A stretch of 64,000 nucleotides of DNA from Hydractinia symbiolongicarpus (Eukaryota > Cnidaria > Hydrozoa > Anthoathecata > Hydractiniidae). The stretch covers positions 4,847,001 through 4,911,000 of the forward strand of contig NC_079888.1 of NCBI RefSeq assembly GCF_029227915.1, written 5' to 3'. This document shows, piece by piece, positions 1-12,600 of this stretch. The position numbers were made by a program, and so were the translations under genes. Under the pieces are notes generated by a model. It saw only the letters and a program-made list of their open reading frames with translations, searched no databases and had not been told where the DNA came from. Positions within the stretch are counted from its first letter, which is position 1, and each line of letters begins with the position of its first letter.

Positions 1-20
1 TTCGAATCCCCGGCAGACCC
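1..20 (+). tRNA. 3' end of a tRNA or tRNA-derived repeat (partial)
   Basis: The window opens in a T-arm: TTCGAAT loop, then CCCCG as the 3' T-stem strand, GCAGACC as the 3' acceptor strand and C as discriminator. A run of seven T follows at 24-30, as in a Pol III terminator. The anticodon lies outside the window, so the isotype is unknown, and a tRNA-derived SINE end would look the same. Confidence 0.4.
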
Positions 21-1655
21 CGTTTTTTTACCGGCCTTGCTTTGCCGCTCATTGTAATAAACCAATCACGAGGCTCCATTTTCACTAATGACCAATCCAA
101 GTGCTTCGCGGCTTCAACATGCCGACGGGAGGAAACATGCTACCCCTACGAAGGCCATTTTGGTTTGGAAGTGATGGTGTGAAGTTTGTAGGTTTCCTTT
201 CAATCCTCCTTATTTCTTCTGACTACTTTTTATCCTATAGGATTATTTAGTTTGTTTTCACATGTTAAGGTGAATATTTCATCACGTTTTCTAGCTACGT
301 ATAAATCTTAAACAAACCAATTTTAAGTTTTTGGCTAGCTACAAAACGTACATTTTGAGGCAGCTAGCTATAGCTAGCTTTATTTATTCCTATACTTTTA
401 AAGTTTTTATTGAGTTTAGTATATTATTATTTATTTTTATGTTGAAGTTGGGTCTACCTAGCTAGCTCCTCTTTTAGCTACATCCTGCTAAAAAGTGAAA
501 GTAGCCAAATGCAGTTTGGCTGCAAGTGAAAGTAGCCAAATGCAGTTTGGCTGCAACACAATTCTTAACAATTCTTATGCTAAATGGAGTTCGCAGCGGC
601 CACTTTTATTACTGATTTAAAAATTTATTATGCAAAATAAAATTGCTGAGTAATTTTTTAAACTGAACCGGGTAATGCCAGGCTGTTCACTGATTTCTTT
701 TAAAACCAAAGCGATAAGGATTTTTGGAAAATGGTATTACCCCTATGCTCATGTATGACACGATTCACCTGTTAAGCGCTCAGTTAACGACGGGCTTTTT
801 CCTGTGTTTTTATTTAAACCGTTGTGATAAATTTTATTTGGAAAATTTTATTACGCCTGTTACTCATGTATGACACAATTTACATGTTAAGTGCTCAGCC
901 TGGTGTTAATGACGTGCTTTTTCCGTGTTTTTATTTAATCCGTTGTGATAAAGTTTTTTTACCTGCAATAAACATTCAACCTGGTGTTAACAACAGGGTG
1001 TTTTGTGTGTTTTTTATTTAAATTGAAGTTGCGATAAGTTTTTTTGGGAAAAGGCTATTATGGCTATAACGCATGTGTGACACCATTTACCTGTACTAAG
1101 TGCTCAGTCCGGTGTCATGATTAATTTGTTAAGGTTTACTGAAACGTACTCCGCAAAATAAAATAAAATTGACCAATTGTTTTTCCTATGACGGGGTAAC
1201 GAATGGTTGTAAATTGTGTTTTTATTTTGGCTAAAGTTACAGTAGAGTTATATTTTCAAAAATACACTACAGCCGAAACACTATAGTGTTGTGTGCGCTT
1301 TACTTGATTAACGACATACTGCGTACCTGTACTAAAGCGCTCCACCTGACCGTGTAGTACAGTTTACGGCTCTTATTAAGCGCTCCACATAGTGATCAAT
1401 GGCGGGTCACACCTTGACTTGTGGCTTACCCCGGCCTTTCGACGCCGGGTTTCCCGGCTAGTCTATATTATAATGCCCGTATACGTCTGTCTGTCACGCA
1501 AAATGGTAGCTTAGTTGCGCAATAAGAATAATTTGTTTTTACTTGCAAAAATAGCTTGTTTGCACTCGTTTTCTTTTCTCATAAAAAAACTGGCTCCGCG
1601 GCTCATGAACAAAACTATAGCACTGCATCAGCAACTAAAACTATTTTCTCATATA
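21..1655. repeat. Gene-free repeat-rich stretch with tandem repeats
   Basis: No coding exon was recognised. GCTA-type microsatellite runs lie at about 290-470. A perfect 31-bp direct duplication lies at 493-523 and 524-554; its unit contains the small palindrome GCCAAATGCAGTTTGGC. From about 703 to 1130 there is an imperfect array of about 115 bp per unit, marked by TTGTGATAA/TTGCGATAA followed by a TTTGGAAAA block, then TCATGTATGACAC and TGTTAAGCGCTCAG; roughly 3.5 units are visible. A short palindrome AACACTATAGTGTT is near 1276. The open frames here are short and unlike known proteins. Confidence 0.6.
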
Positions 1656-1657
1656 TA

Positions 1658-2157
1658 CAGTAGACGTCCGCTAATTCGAATGCCGGTTAATTCGAACTTT
1701 CCGTTATTTCGAACAAATTGCCAAGTCCCTTGAGTTTCTTTTAATAAAGTCGATTCGAACTCTGCTAATTCGAACATATCGTTAATTCGAACAATTTTTT
1801 AGTCCCAAGGCTACATTATGCTCGTTAATTAGAACTTTTGTGTATCGATAAATAAAATGTTATGGAAAAAATAAGAAAATGTTATCATTTTTTTCATTTT
1901 TATTGCAAATTAAATTGGCGTTTCCAGTAAAATGAAGTTTGCAAGGAATTTTGGAGGCATTGCCCATCACCAAGCATACAGCGTCAAAAGATTTTTATAA
2001 AAAGTTGTAGTAAAGATGTAATAAAGTCATATTAGCATAAAACCTTTAAAAGTTTATTAAAATTCTTGGTTTTTCTGAAATTCCGTTGATCCGAACATGC
2101 GTTAATTCGAACAAATAATTTAGTCCCTTGCGTGTTCGAATTAACGGATGTCTACTG
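1658..2157. mobile_element. MITE with Tc1/mariner-like CAGTAGACGTCCG ends, copy 1
   Basis: The left end reads CAGTAGACGTCCGCTAATTC and the right end is its near inverse complement (GAATTAACGGATGTCTACTG). TA lies on both sides (1656-1657 and 2158-2159), as expected for a Tc1/mariner/pogo target duplication. The interior carries several TTCGAA-containing subterminal motifs and no transposase, so it is non-autonomous. A second copy is at 37716-38264. Confidence 0.8.
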
Positions 2158-3691
2158 TACACATAAATTCCGTAGTTTAAGACACATGAGCCTTCTCGAC
2201 CCCAGAGATCTTTGAGATAAACCTGAGGTTATAATATCAAAAAGCTTTAGGGACGCTTTAAAGTTGTGTTTTTACTATCAATAACAAAACAAGAAAAACT
2301 CAGGCTGAAAAAGGATTGAAGATCAGAGCATCCAGCCTGTGCCAGGACATTTCACCAGTTCTTTATAATTATTTTTGTTACGTAATATTAGGTGCTCTAT
2401 TACACGGCACTTTAGTTCCAGTCTTAATGTTCGTAAAACTAACAACAACTGCTACTTTTCTTACGAATCGATTTACCATCAGTACTTTACCAAGACAACT
2501 ATACTACTCAATACCGCGTTAATGTTCCGCGTGGAGTTTAGAAAATAAATAAGGTTACTTTCCGTGGAGCAAAGGGAAAGGGAGAATAATTTGCGTAATC
2601 TGTTTTACACGAAAATTACACACGATTTTAGGTGTGAGAAAACAAGTTTATTAATGTCACTAAGTCTTTGAAAGTTTATTTACAGTGAAACGTCGTTATG
2701 GTGGACATCCTTTATAGCGGACATCCAGCTACGGTGTGCACTACTCAGGCATGTAAAAAATGACGGGTAAAATCTAATAACAAAACTTATATAAATCGGA
2801 GAATATATAGCGGACATCTCCATTGCTGACATCATTCAAAGTTCCAATTTACCTTACTACCACAGAGATAACCTCATTGCAACAAACACAGCCAACAGTG
2901 AGTGACATAAAAACAATTTTTGTAAGATATATTTCTTTAAGGATAATTTTCATATTTTTTATATTTCGGCAGGTACATTTTTAGGCCTTCAAAAATAATA
3001 CCTGACATGGAGTGTGTTTTATTCTTCAGAATAAAACCTTTACAATTTATTTTCTTTAGACTTTTTTTTAAAACCAGCCTTTTGACACACGTCGATTCCA
3101 CTACGCAGTAGCGCGCAAATTGCACGTTCTCGAAGTAATAGCGGACACTTTAGGTCTCTACGGTCTCCGCTAAAAAGGGATGTTACTGCATCACCTGTTT
3201 TTTCACTTTTTTTTGCGAAACGAGCAAAAAAATTTTCATATAGTTTTAACCGTTCTTTTTGAATATAAATATCTGACAGGAACATTTTCGGTTTCATAAA
3301 GTTTGTCATTTGTTCATTTACAGCACTTTACTCGCAAACATCGTGGTCACACGCTCTTTAAAATTGCATCATACATCTAAATTAAAGATAAAATACAACT
3401 ACTATACCAAACAAAATAAGAGTGGCAAGATGTGTTTTTTTAGTGAAAAGTCAGTGTACCCTCTTCTGGGATTGTACGGCGAATAAACGACTCGACATTT
3501 TTTAAAAACAGCAAAAAAACCCTGGAGAAGTCATGCAAGTATTGTAAATTGACGAATTTTGATCCATTTTGTATCAAAATTTTTAGGTGTCAGAAAAAAT
3601 TTAAGTATTCTCTCGCAAAGCTTTACATCACAGGAAATAAAAATAACTCTTAATTAGGAACTCCGCATATCAACATTTAACAGCAAACCTT
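2158..3691. other. Gene-free stretch downstream of DCAF1
   Basis: No credible exon. At 2681-2850 there is a fragment resembling the end of a pogo/Tigger-type element: GTGAAACGTCGTTATGGTGG followed by repeated TAGCGGACATC blocks; related GCGGACA motifs recur near 3140. No matching opposite end was found. The 3' untranslated region of the minus-strand DCAF1 gene should lie just below 3692. Confidence 0.4.
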
Positions 3692-6600
3692 TCAGGCATC
3701 ACTTTCGGTATCATCGTCATCCATATCGTCGTCATCATCCATGTCAAAGTCGGTTTCATCATCATCTTCGTCGCCATCTTCATCGTTGTTGTTGGAACTC
3801 TCTTCTCCGTCAAACGTCACATCATAATCATCATCATGCGCTTAATCAAATAAGAATGAATTATAAAAGGGCGTTGGTTGTTATAAAGAAGGACACCCTT
3901 TTTTTATATAATATGTGACTCAAAATTATTTCAAAAGAAAAAACGAAGCAATCGTAAGCTACAGCCTAGCCCAGAGATTCACACGATAAATACGATTAAA
4001 ACTTTATTTTGATTGGCAATACAGCCTACTAAGCTAGCAAACACGTGAGTTTGCTAAAAAAAACAAAAAGTGAAACTGTAATAAAAAGAAGAACTTTAGC
4101 AACAATGAAAATTTTGAATTGCCGACAAAAAGCGTATATCAAAGCTTCAAAACACCGAAAAAACCAAACGATTAGACTTTTAGGTTTATTTTATAAAAAC
4201 AGTACAATATAGACGAGTGGAAGCTCTAAAAGATTTACCAAGATAATAAGTTGATTACATGTGAAGTTAAGAAATTCGACATTTTTATATCTTAAGTTAT
4301 TAAACATGAAATTCTTATAAAAAGAAGTGTACCAAATATGTTATTGATAAGATCTCTAATCTCGCTTCCTTCTTGTGTATCTTGTTCTTCAGATTCATCT
4401 TCCTAAAACAACAAAATAATGCCTTTACCCGCCACTTTAAATTCCTAATTTTAAATCTTAATTTACACCGGCAAAAGAAAAGTCAAGTCCTTTTAGATAA
4501 CTCCTTAAATAGTTGACAGCAATTAGTCGACATTACAATTAGCGGGCCAAAGCGATTGGACTAAGTGTCTGCTAGTTAGAGATTCGATTGTATAATAAAT
4601 TTCTTCATGAGGCGTATCCGCAAAAGTAAATTCTTAAGTGGTTGCGAAACGAGTTGTTGATTTTAGTGACTCCCACAAAATTCATTTAAAGCGTGATGTC
4701 ACTCCGGTGGAGAGCAACTTGTGCTCTGGACGATTAAGTCTGATCCAACCAAAAGAGAGTATTTGAAAAAAATTTACCAAAACATTTGCAGCCGACTTGC
4801 TCAAACATCATTACTTATATCAACAACGATGACGGTATGGCATAAAAAGAAGAATGAATCCATCAAAATCTTACCGGTTCTTCGTCACTTTCTTCTTCAC
4901 CAACTCGCTTAGTTCGCCCAATATCGTAAAATCTACAAGTTGAATCCATATCGATCGTCGATAAATTACCTCCATTCTGTAACAAATGAATTTGGAGTAT
5001 AGCAAAAATAAATTTTATAGCTGCGTATACACTTGATTAAGCACCCCTCTCGATAAGCGACCGGGCGTCTAATTGAGTTTGATGACAAGGGGTGGTTCTT
5101 TGAATTGGAGCGAGTGCAATTAAAAGTACTAGAAATGCAACGCGTAACCTTATGTAAGACTAAATTGTCTTTGTTTAACTTAGAGGAAGGATTAACTCTT
5201 CATTGGTTACAATTTTTAAAAATTAAAAAACATTTTTCTCAATATGCGGAACTTTGCCGTATTCCGCGCCTGAATATATGCAGAAAAACGTTAATCCACC
5301 TCTTCCATTTCGTACGCGCACCCCCGCGTTGCTCTTACGTAAAAACATGTGGGGTAAACAAGTAGCAAAATCAATATTAATTGCGACTTTTGAATAAGCG
5401 CACACAAAGAACAGATAAAAAATTCACAACGCCTAAAAAATTGAATGGGTTTTAGCGAGAACATATTATTTAGGAATTTGTCTCCCAATAAAATTAAATT
5501 GCATAAACTCCCGATAACAGTGAATTAAATTTTAATTTTTTTTCAAAAATTTCCAAAATTCCGGTTCATTCTTTTACACAAAAGGTTGTTGCGTACCTCT
5601 ATCACAGCAAGAACTTGATCATCCGGATTTGGACAGATGTTGAAAATCGTTTTCTTTACATCTATGGTACCTGTAGCAAAGAAAATATGGCGGTGTTTAC
5701 ATCTAGGCGCTGGAGCAGGTTGCTTAGTAACAACAAAGAGCTGAACATACCAATAGGAGAATAATCGAATGAATCGAAAGTTCGAAACGATGATTCGTAC
5801 GGCCCCAGCATTCCTGCGTGTTCGATTATCATGTCTTTTGATTGAGCCATATGTTTTACTAAATAAAATATTGCACAATCACAAAAAGAATAGAACTTCC
5901 AACACTTTTACCTTCTGACCTGCAGATGAGAATATTATTACATCGAAAAAAGGAAAACTTTTCTCTTCTGAAGAAATTAGTAAAGAATTGTTTTATAAAC
6001 TAATGTTATATAGACACGAAAAGAAAGGGACGTACAATGCGGCGCTATTAAAAATTTCCCGCCCACACATTTCTACAACTATTTAGAGCATGTTCGCCAA
6101 ACTGCTCTAACATTACAAAAAAAAAATGACGACATACCTCCATATATGACATCACCAGACGAACTAAACACGATTTGACATTGGTCCAGCGCGGGACACG
6201 TGTTAAGCAGGTGAAATGTCCGAACATCCCACTGCGAGCAGTTAAGGGGAATAAAATCCAGCAAGAAATAAAAAGTAGGCTTCACACAGTAAAAATCATT
6301 AATTTGTGAAACACAAAAACTGAAAGACCACTTCCTACAATCAGCAAACAATTAAGAGGCCTGGGACGAGTAAACGAGTGTCATTTAAGCAAAAAAATTT
6401 ATGTTAATCAATTTACCTGATTGATAAAGTTTGAATGCATATCCCTTGACAGGTCTTAAAATTACTGATGACTAATGTCAAAATTTGCTATTACTGAAAT
6501 ATGACATCATAATTTATGTAGCATAATTAAATCTGAAATTCTTTAAAAGGGAATATCTTGAGAATAAAAAGAGCTTTTTAAAAAATGTAAAAAGACTTGT

Positions 6601-9600
6601 TAACCAACTTTTTAAGCTCTATAATTTAATTTCAAATTTCAGTTCGAAATATGAAGGCGAGACCAATCTTCTGCTGCTTCATTTATCTTTACTATCTTAT
6701 CGGACTTAAAAACGTCGGAGAAAGAGGCCAAAATATTTTGAGGATGACGAAAATTATGTATTAGAATACTCATGCCAGAGCTGTTTTAAGTGTTTTTCAC
6801 TGTCTTAAACGGAGACGCTGAAAGAAAAACGCAGACAAGATTAACAAATGTAAAAAAGTGAAGAAAGTTTATCTAGGTGACGCATAATTTTGCTCGACGA
6901 AAATTTTGAGTGACATGGTGGAGAAGGTATTGTTTTGGTATTTTTACATCGTAGTTACAACAGTTAAAAATAGTTCTAAAAACTGAAAAAGAGGAACTGA
7001 AAACACCTATAATTGGTTTCCTGAAAAAGGATACAACCTCTGAATTGATGATAATTTCCAGACCCGATGGATGAAAAACACCGCTAACGAAGTCGTTAAA
7101 TTTATCGAACTTATGAATCATGTTCTTTGCTCGTACATCCCACAAACAGCCATCATTCAATAACAAGTCATCGCGGGGACCGAAACAAGCGAAATTCTTC
7201 GAGTAGTGATTCGCGTTTGCCTCGTCGTAAAATGTACGGACCAGCGCCCCTGATGTCAAGTCATACACCTAAAAAGTAAAAGATGCCATTGTAATTCGAG
7301 ACGACTTTTGGAGAAGATGAACATTAAAATTCGATCGAATGTTTCTCTCACGTGCGCCGTAATGTCATCAGTACCCACGACTCTTTCCTCGCTCGTACTG
7401 AACCGAACAAAGTTATCTTCAGGGAGTTCCCATCTAAACATTAAAAACAGTAATAATAATGAATATATATTCAGAAGAAAATTACCGTAAACGCACCAAA
7501 AAAACCCGGGGCAAGTTTAAAAGCATTTGTTACCTCAGGTGGTGGCGAAAACATCACTAATCAAAGTGAATCTGTCATGTATAAAGGTAATAAAAAACCA
7601 CTAACTTCAATTCAAATGATATTGTTTGATCAGAAGCTGTGTTTATGCCCCATACCGCACCTTGCGGTGTTCCATACGAAGCAGAGGTTGTCAACAACTT
7701 ATAGTTCCTTCCGATGTAACAAGTAGAAATTGGTGCGCCGTGACACGAGTGTAAAACTTCCTCCTAGTAAACACAAAACCTTTAAATAAAAAAGACACAT
7801 TAACTTCCTTCACATGCTCACATCATGTATGCATAAACGTCCAATGCTTTTTTCTCCTTTCTTAAAGGCCGATTCTTCCATTAAAGCGTTCTTAACCCCA
7901 GTTCCCAGTGCCTGTGATTTGGCAGCTTTGGAAGTTGAGAAGTGTCAATTTTGCAAACCGAAATCTTACGCTGTCATCGTTAGTAAAATGGAAATAAAGG
8001 ATATTGAACGCCTGCAACCGAACTTGCAGTCATAACATACTAGCAGCTATAAGTTGTCTTCTAAAAACCCGACAAAAGGACAATACATACCTGACCGTAA
8101 TAGTTAAATATTTTGACGTCCCCTGCTTGCGTTCCAACACATATGCTTTCACCATCAGGTACCCACGCACAGCACGTGAACATCGAGTCGTCTTCTGACG
8201 GTTTGATACAACCCGTCGAACGAAATTTGTTATACAAGTAACGACGGTTTTGTTTACGTCCTTGTGTGCCGCCATGTCGTGGAAATGATTGTCGCGTCAC
8301 GAGTCGTTTCGTGATGTTGGGAGAGGCGTAACTGCTGTAGCGAGGCTCTGGACAATGATGAGGTCTGACACATACCAAAGAAAAATTGTGTCAACACGGA
8401 TATTTTATTGTTAAAGACTTTTTGCGGTTCAAAAGATGTGACATTCCTCGTTTATTTAAAATCTAAATTTCCTATTTTTAAGAGCCAACAATACCACCAA
8501 CAAGACAGAAATATTATAAACATAAATAAAAGGTCGTTTTAACGTCTTTGGGGATTCCAACCTAATGGCTGGCTTGTTCGCCCCTCCGACTGTAACTGTG
8601 ACATTACCGCTAAAGATACGTACAGCATTGCTCTAACTTGCTTGCCTGCCACAGAAGTCGATTAGTGGTCAGTAGATGGCACCAAATGTAAAACACAAGA
8701 ATAGGACAATCTCAAATCAAAACACTTAAGCCGCATTGGACATTGCAAACAAAAAAGAGTACTCTGAAATAACGAAACTAAAGAATATCATAACTCTCAC
8801 TCATCGCCTTCACTCTAGCTCTCACCTTCCAAAAAAACTACGATTTTTTAATTTTTATATTAGTACTTAACAGAACAACTAATTCACCTTAACAGAGAAA
8901 ACGGTGGACATGTAGCTACAGGGTTCGAGCAGTGAGCATGCTGTTCTCGCAGGTAACCTGTCACGATACTGTCTAAAGATGGTGGCACAGCTGCTTGAGG
9001 AGCCTAAATAAGAAAACTGGATGAGAGGCATGTTACCTATCAAAAAATTTAAAAAAAATGGTCCTTGCTGTGATTGAAAAGCTTTTTTCTTTCAAAAAAG
9101 GAATAAATCTCTTAGTTTTTCACATCTGAAACTCAAATTAGTATTGTTTGTACTCCTTGATCTGTTATTTTTTTGTATGTGATAAATCCGTTTTGTTTTC
9201 AAACTTTATTTCACAATAATGTCCAAAAATAAAAAAAGCTACTACCTGAAATAATTTTCATGCGAAGTCAGTGAAATCGGATATTATAACCCGTTTCGGA
9301 GTCCCGTTTTAAAATGTAAGAACAAACGGTGAACTTACAGTTGCAACAGTTTGTTTGACACTTGACAACGTGAATACAGAGGAGAGAGATTTTCTTGGTC
9401 GAGGAGTTAACGGTAGCTAATGTCAACAAAAAAACATTACAACGCGACTGAACACAACAATATTCGTCGTGACACTTAAAAATCAAAGAATTAATTTTTG
9501 CGAGGATTTCGCGTCTTTTTTCATCAATTTCCAGATTATAAATTCCCGCGAAATAATACGCACATAAAACTTAAATATCCTTATACTGCTTTCTTTCTCG

Positions 9601-12600
9601 AATTCCTTCTCTATAATAATAGCCGTAGTTTGTAACGGAAACACAAAATACGATATATAAAGGGCGACTAGTTTTTATATAATCTAGCTAAAAATGTAAA
9701 ATGACGTTGTTCGCGCCAAAAAGTTCATAAAAAATCTCTAATTCGCGAAAAACGGAGAAAAAATCCGTAAAAAGTGAGAGGATAGGTAAAAACTAGGTCT
9801 CGCGTAAATAAATTTTCTTGTAGCATTTCCCTGATTTTTTAGTTAGCCTTGGTAAGAATGCAGTTCCCTATATAGAATAACATTAACAAAGTTGAATTGG
9901 AAAAAAATGTATATAATAAAATCATAGTACCTTTCTTTCAAACTGCGGCGAAGAAAACGGTGACACCAAAGAGAGAGAAGACTTCCGACTTTGATAAGGA
10001 GTAGCTGGTTCTCTCAGCGCAACACTTAACTTTTTATGCTTATTGATCGGTGTTCCAAAACCATTACCGGTGGGAAAAGAACGTGTGGAGAAGGGTGTTG
10101 TGGGAGAGTCAACGCATGGTTTTTCTTCACGCGGCAAGTTGGCTTCTGCTTTTAACGCGTCTGCAGCTTTTTCTAAACCTTAAAAAAAAGATAGATGTGA
10201 AAACGTTTAATTATCTAGTTGGTCGAAGAGGTATGACTATTTATATGATTATCATACGACGACGCATGTGGATTGCTGGGAATAAATATTCAAGCTATCT
10301 GACCCTCGCGTCACTTTTGTTATTTAATCAGAAAACTCTGAAGTGCAGCCAAAAACAGACTTTTAAGAATAAAACACAATTAAAGCCCTTGCCTTACTCG
10401 GAAGAAATACAGCAAACCATAACATTTCGTACACCAACCCTTTACCCGTGGTAAAGCAAATCTGCAATCTAACAGTCTGGATAAGTAAGACATGGAGAGG
10501 TAAACAAGGCAAGTGTACATACCTTGTGATAGTAGATGCTTGTGTATAATCATGAGGAGCTCTTTTTGAGGGTAAGATATTTTCGTTTGTGCGATAATGT
10601 CCGACTATGGAAAACAAAAACATTGTAATATTTATTAAAGACAAAAAAGGATGAAAGTACAAAAAATAGAGCAGTGGGCGGAACAATTGCAAAGTGTGAT
10701 TGCCGCTTTGGCGGATTTTATCAGCCTATTTAAAGTCATCTATCAATTGATAACCACCTTGTATGGCAGGAGTGCAAAGTTGAATAGTAATATGTATTGA
10801 GCCAGATGAAAACATCAGTTCACAAAAAACAGTTTCAACCATGCCTTACCGACGAGCACTAATATTTTCACAGAATAATTTATTTAATAATTTCTACGGT
10901 CACTGCCGTTAGCGGACATACTATGCAACTGGTACTTCAGAAGCAGAAACTTTTGCGGGAAAAAAGTTTGGCGAGGGTAGAAAAATCAGGAGAAAATTTC
11001 ATTAAAATTAAAGATCACTTTTCTTTACTTTCATTACCAGTAATCAAGTCTACATCCGTTATTATATCAAGGAAATGCCGAATATCCAAAGAATATTCTT
11101 AGCACCAAAAAAGAATGAAAACACCCCTTATTATGAGATTGCCTCAAAATTGATAAATAAATATAAATTGGTGTAAATTATAGTTCTTCAATTTACTGAG
11201 ACTTACCAAGATGCATTGCAAACTAAAAAAAACTGAAGCCTGATGCTGCAAACTAGATTACCTTTGTTATTCTGGACAACATGGGAATGGATTCGAATCG
11301 ATCGCTGTGCAATGACTTCCCTGTCACTCGTTCAATCAAAGATGTTGCATATTTACAAAACTTTTCGTGCTCATTCTTTTTATCAGATAGAATTGGTTCC
11401 CTCATTAGAAATTGTAACTGTTCATTGTGAAATATGGGTAGTTTCCCAAGCACTTGACGGATACGGTCGTCTTCGGATAGACCAACCAGTACCTGATAAT
11501 ATATATGGTTAAAAAATAAACAAGAATAAAATGCACCATGTTTTCTCAAAATTAAATGTCTTTTTTACGATATTATTTACGATACATGTTTTACATGTAT
11601 CGTAAAAAATATCTCTCTACAAGCTCTAAAACCCTGAGTTGCTAGGACAAAAAACATAATGTTTTATCACTTTTCAACTGTTTACAATCATGTAAAAAAA
11701 CGAACAAATTTTTAAATTATCACCCTCATATTATACCAAGTTATTCAGATATAGGTGTTTTTTGTCAGTTTACATTAGAAAATTTATACTAATTCAAGAA
11801 ATTGTTACGCATTTTCACGACATCAGAAGAAAACTTTTTCGGGAATTTTTCCGTTTTCATTTTTTAATGTTTTTATGCTGAATCTGTATAAGTTTGCAAA
11901 ATTTAGTGTAAACGCAATCTATATAAATTTATATTTTTAATAACTTCACTTCTAAATTCGGATAAATTTGGTTAAGTGTAAACGTAGTATTAAAAATAGT
12001 TCCTGCTACGTAAAAACCCATTATCATTAATTCATCCCCTCATTCATTTATCCCTTCATTTATTCATTCATTCATCCATCTACACAAAATCTCTCGAGCA
12101 TACCTTACAAACTAACGCACGTATAGAATCAGCCTCTGTTATTGGTGTCTTTACATCTAACAAAGACAACAAAATCTTAATGCCATTGTTCAAGCGAACA
12201 AACGACCATATTCTGGCCATAGCTTGTAATCCCTTGGTACGATATTTCTGTGAAGATGAATTTTGTAAGTCTGATTTGATACCCTGCAAAAAAGAACATA
12301 TTAACAAAACAAAAAGTATAAAATACATGTGGTTTTAATGACATATTCATGTAAACGTATGTTAATACTTTAAGAAACATATACATGGTCGTTCAGCATG
12401 TATATTTAGCGCATCAGGAGTTTCATTTCACTCTAGTTCTTGTATTGCTGGTTACGATTGGGACACTGCGAAAATGCTTAAACAAGAATTTAATAAATTT
12501 GATCGTGAGGTACGCGAAGCATTGGAAATACAGTTCCAGGACACGTCACCTAGACGATGGTCAGTATGCAACGACGAAACTCTGGAAGCCAATGTTTGCG

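Noticed and set aside
1515-2522. Several short plus-strand frames
   Set aside because: Two overlap or border a MITE, and all lack codon or motif support.
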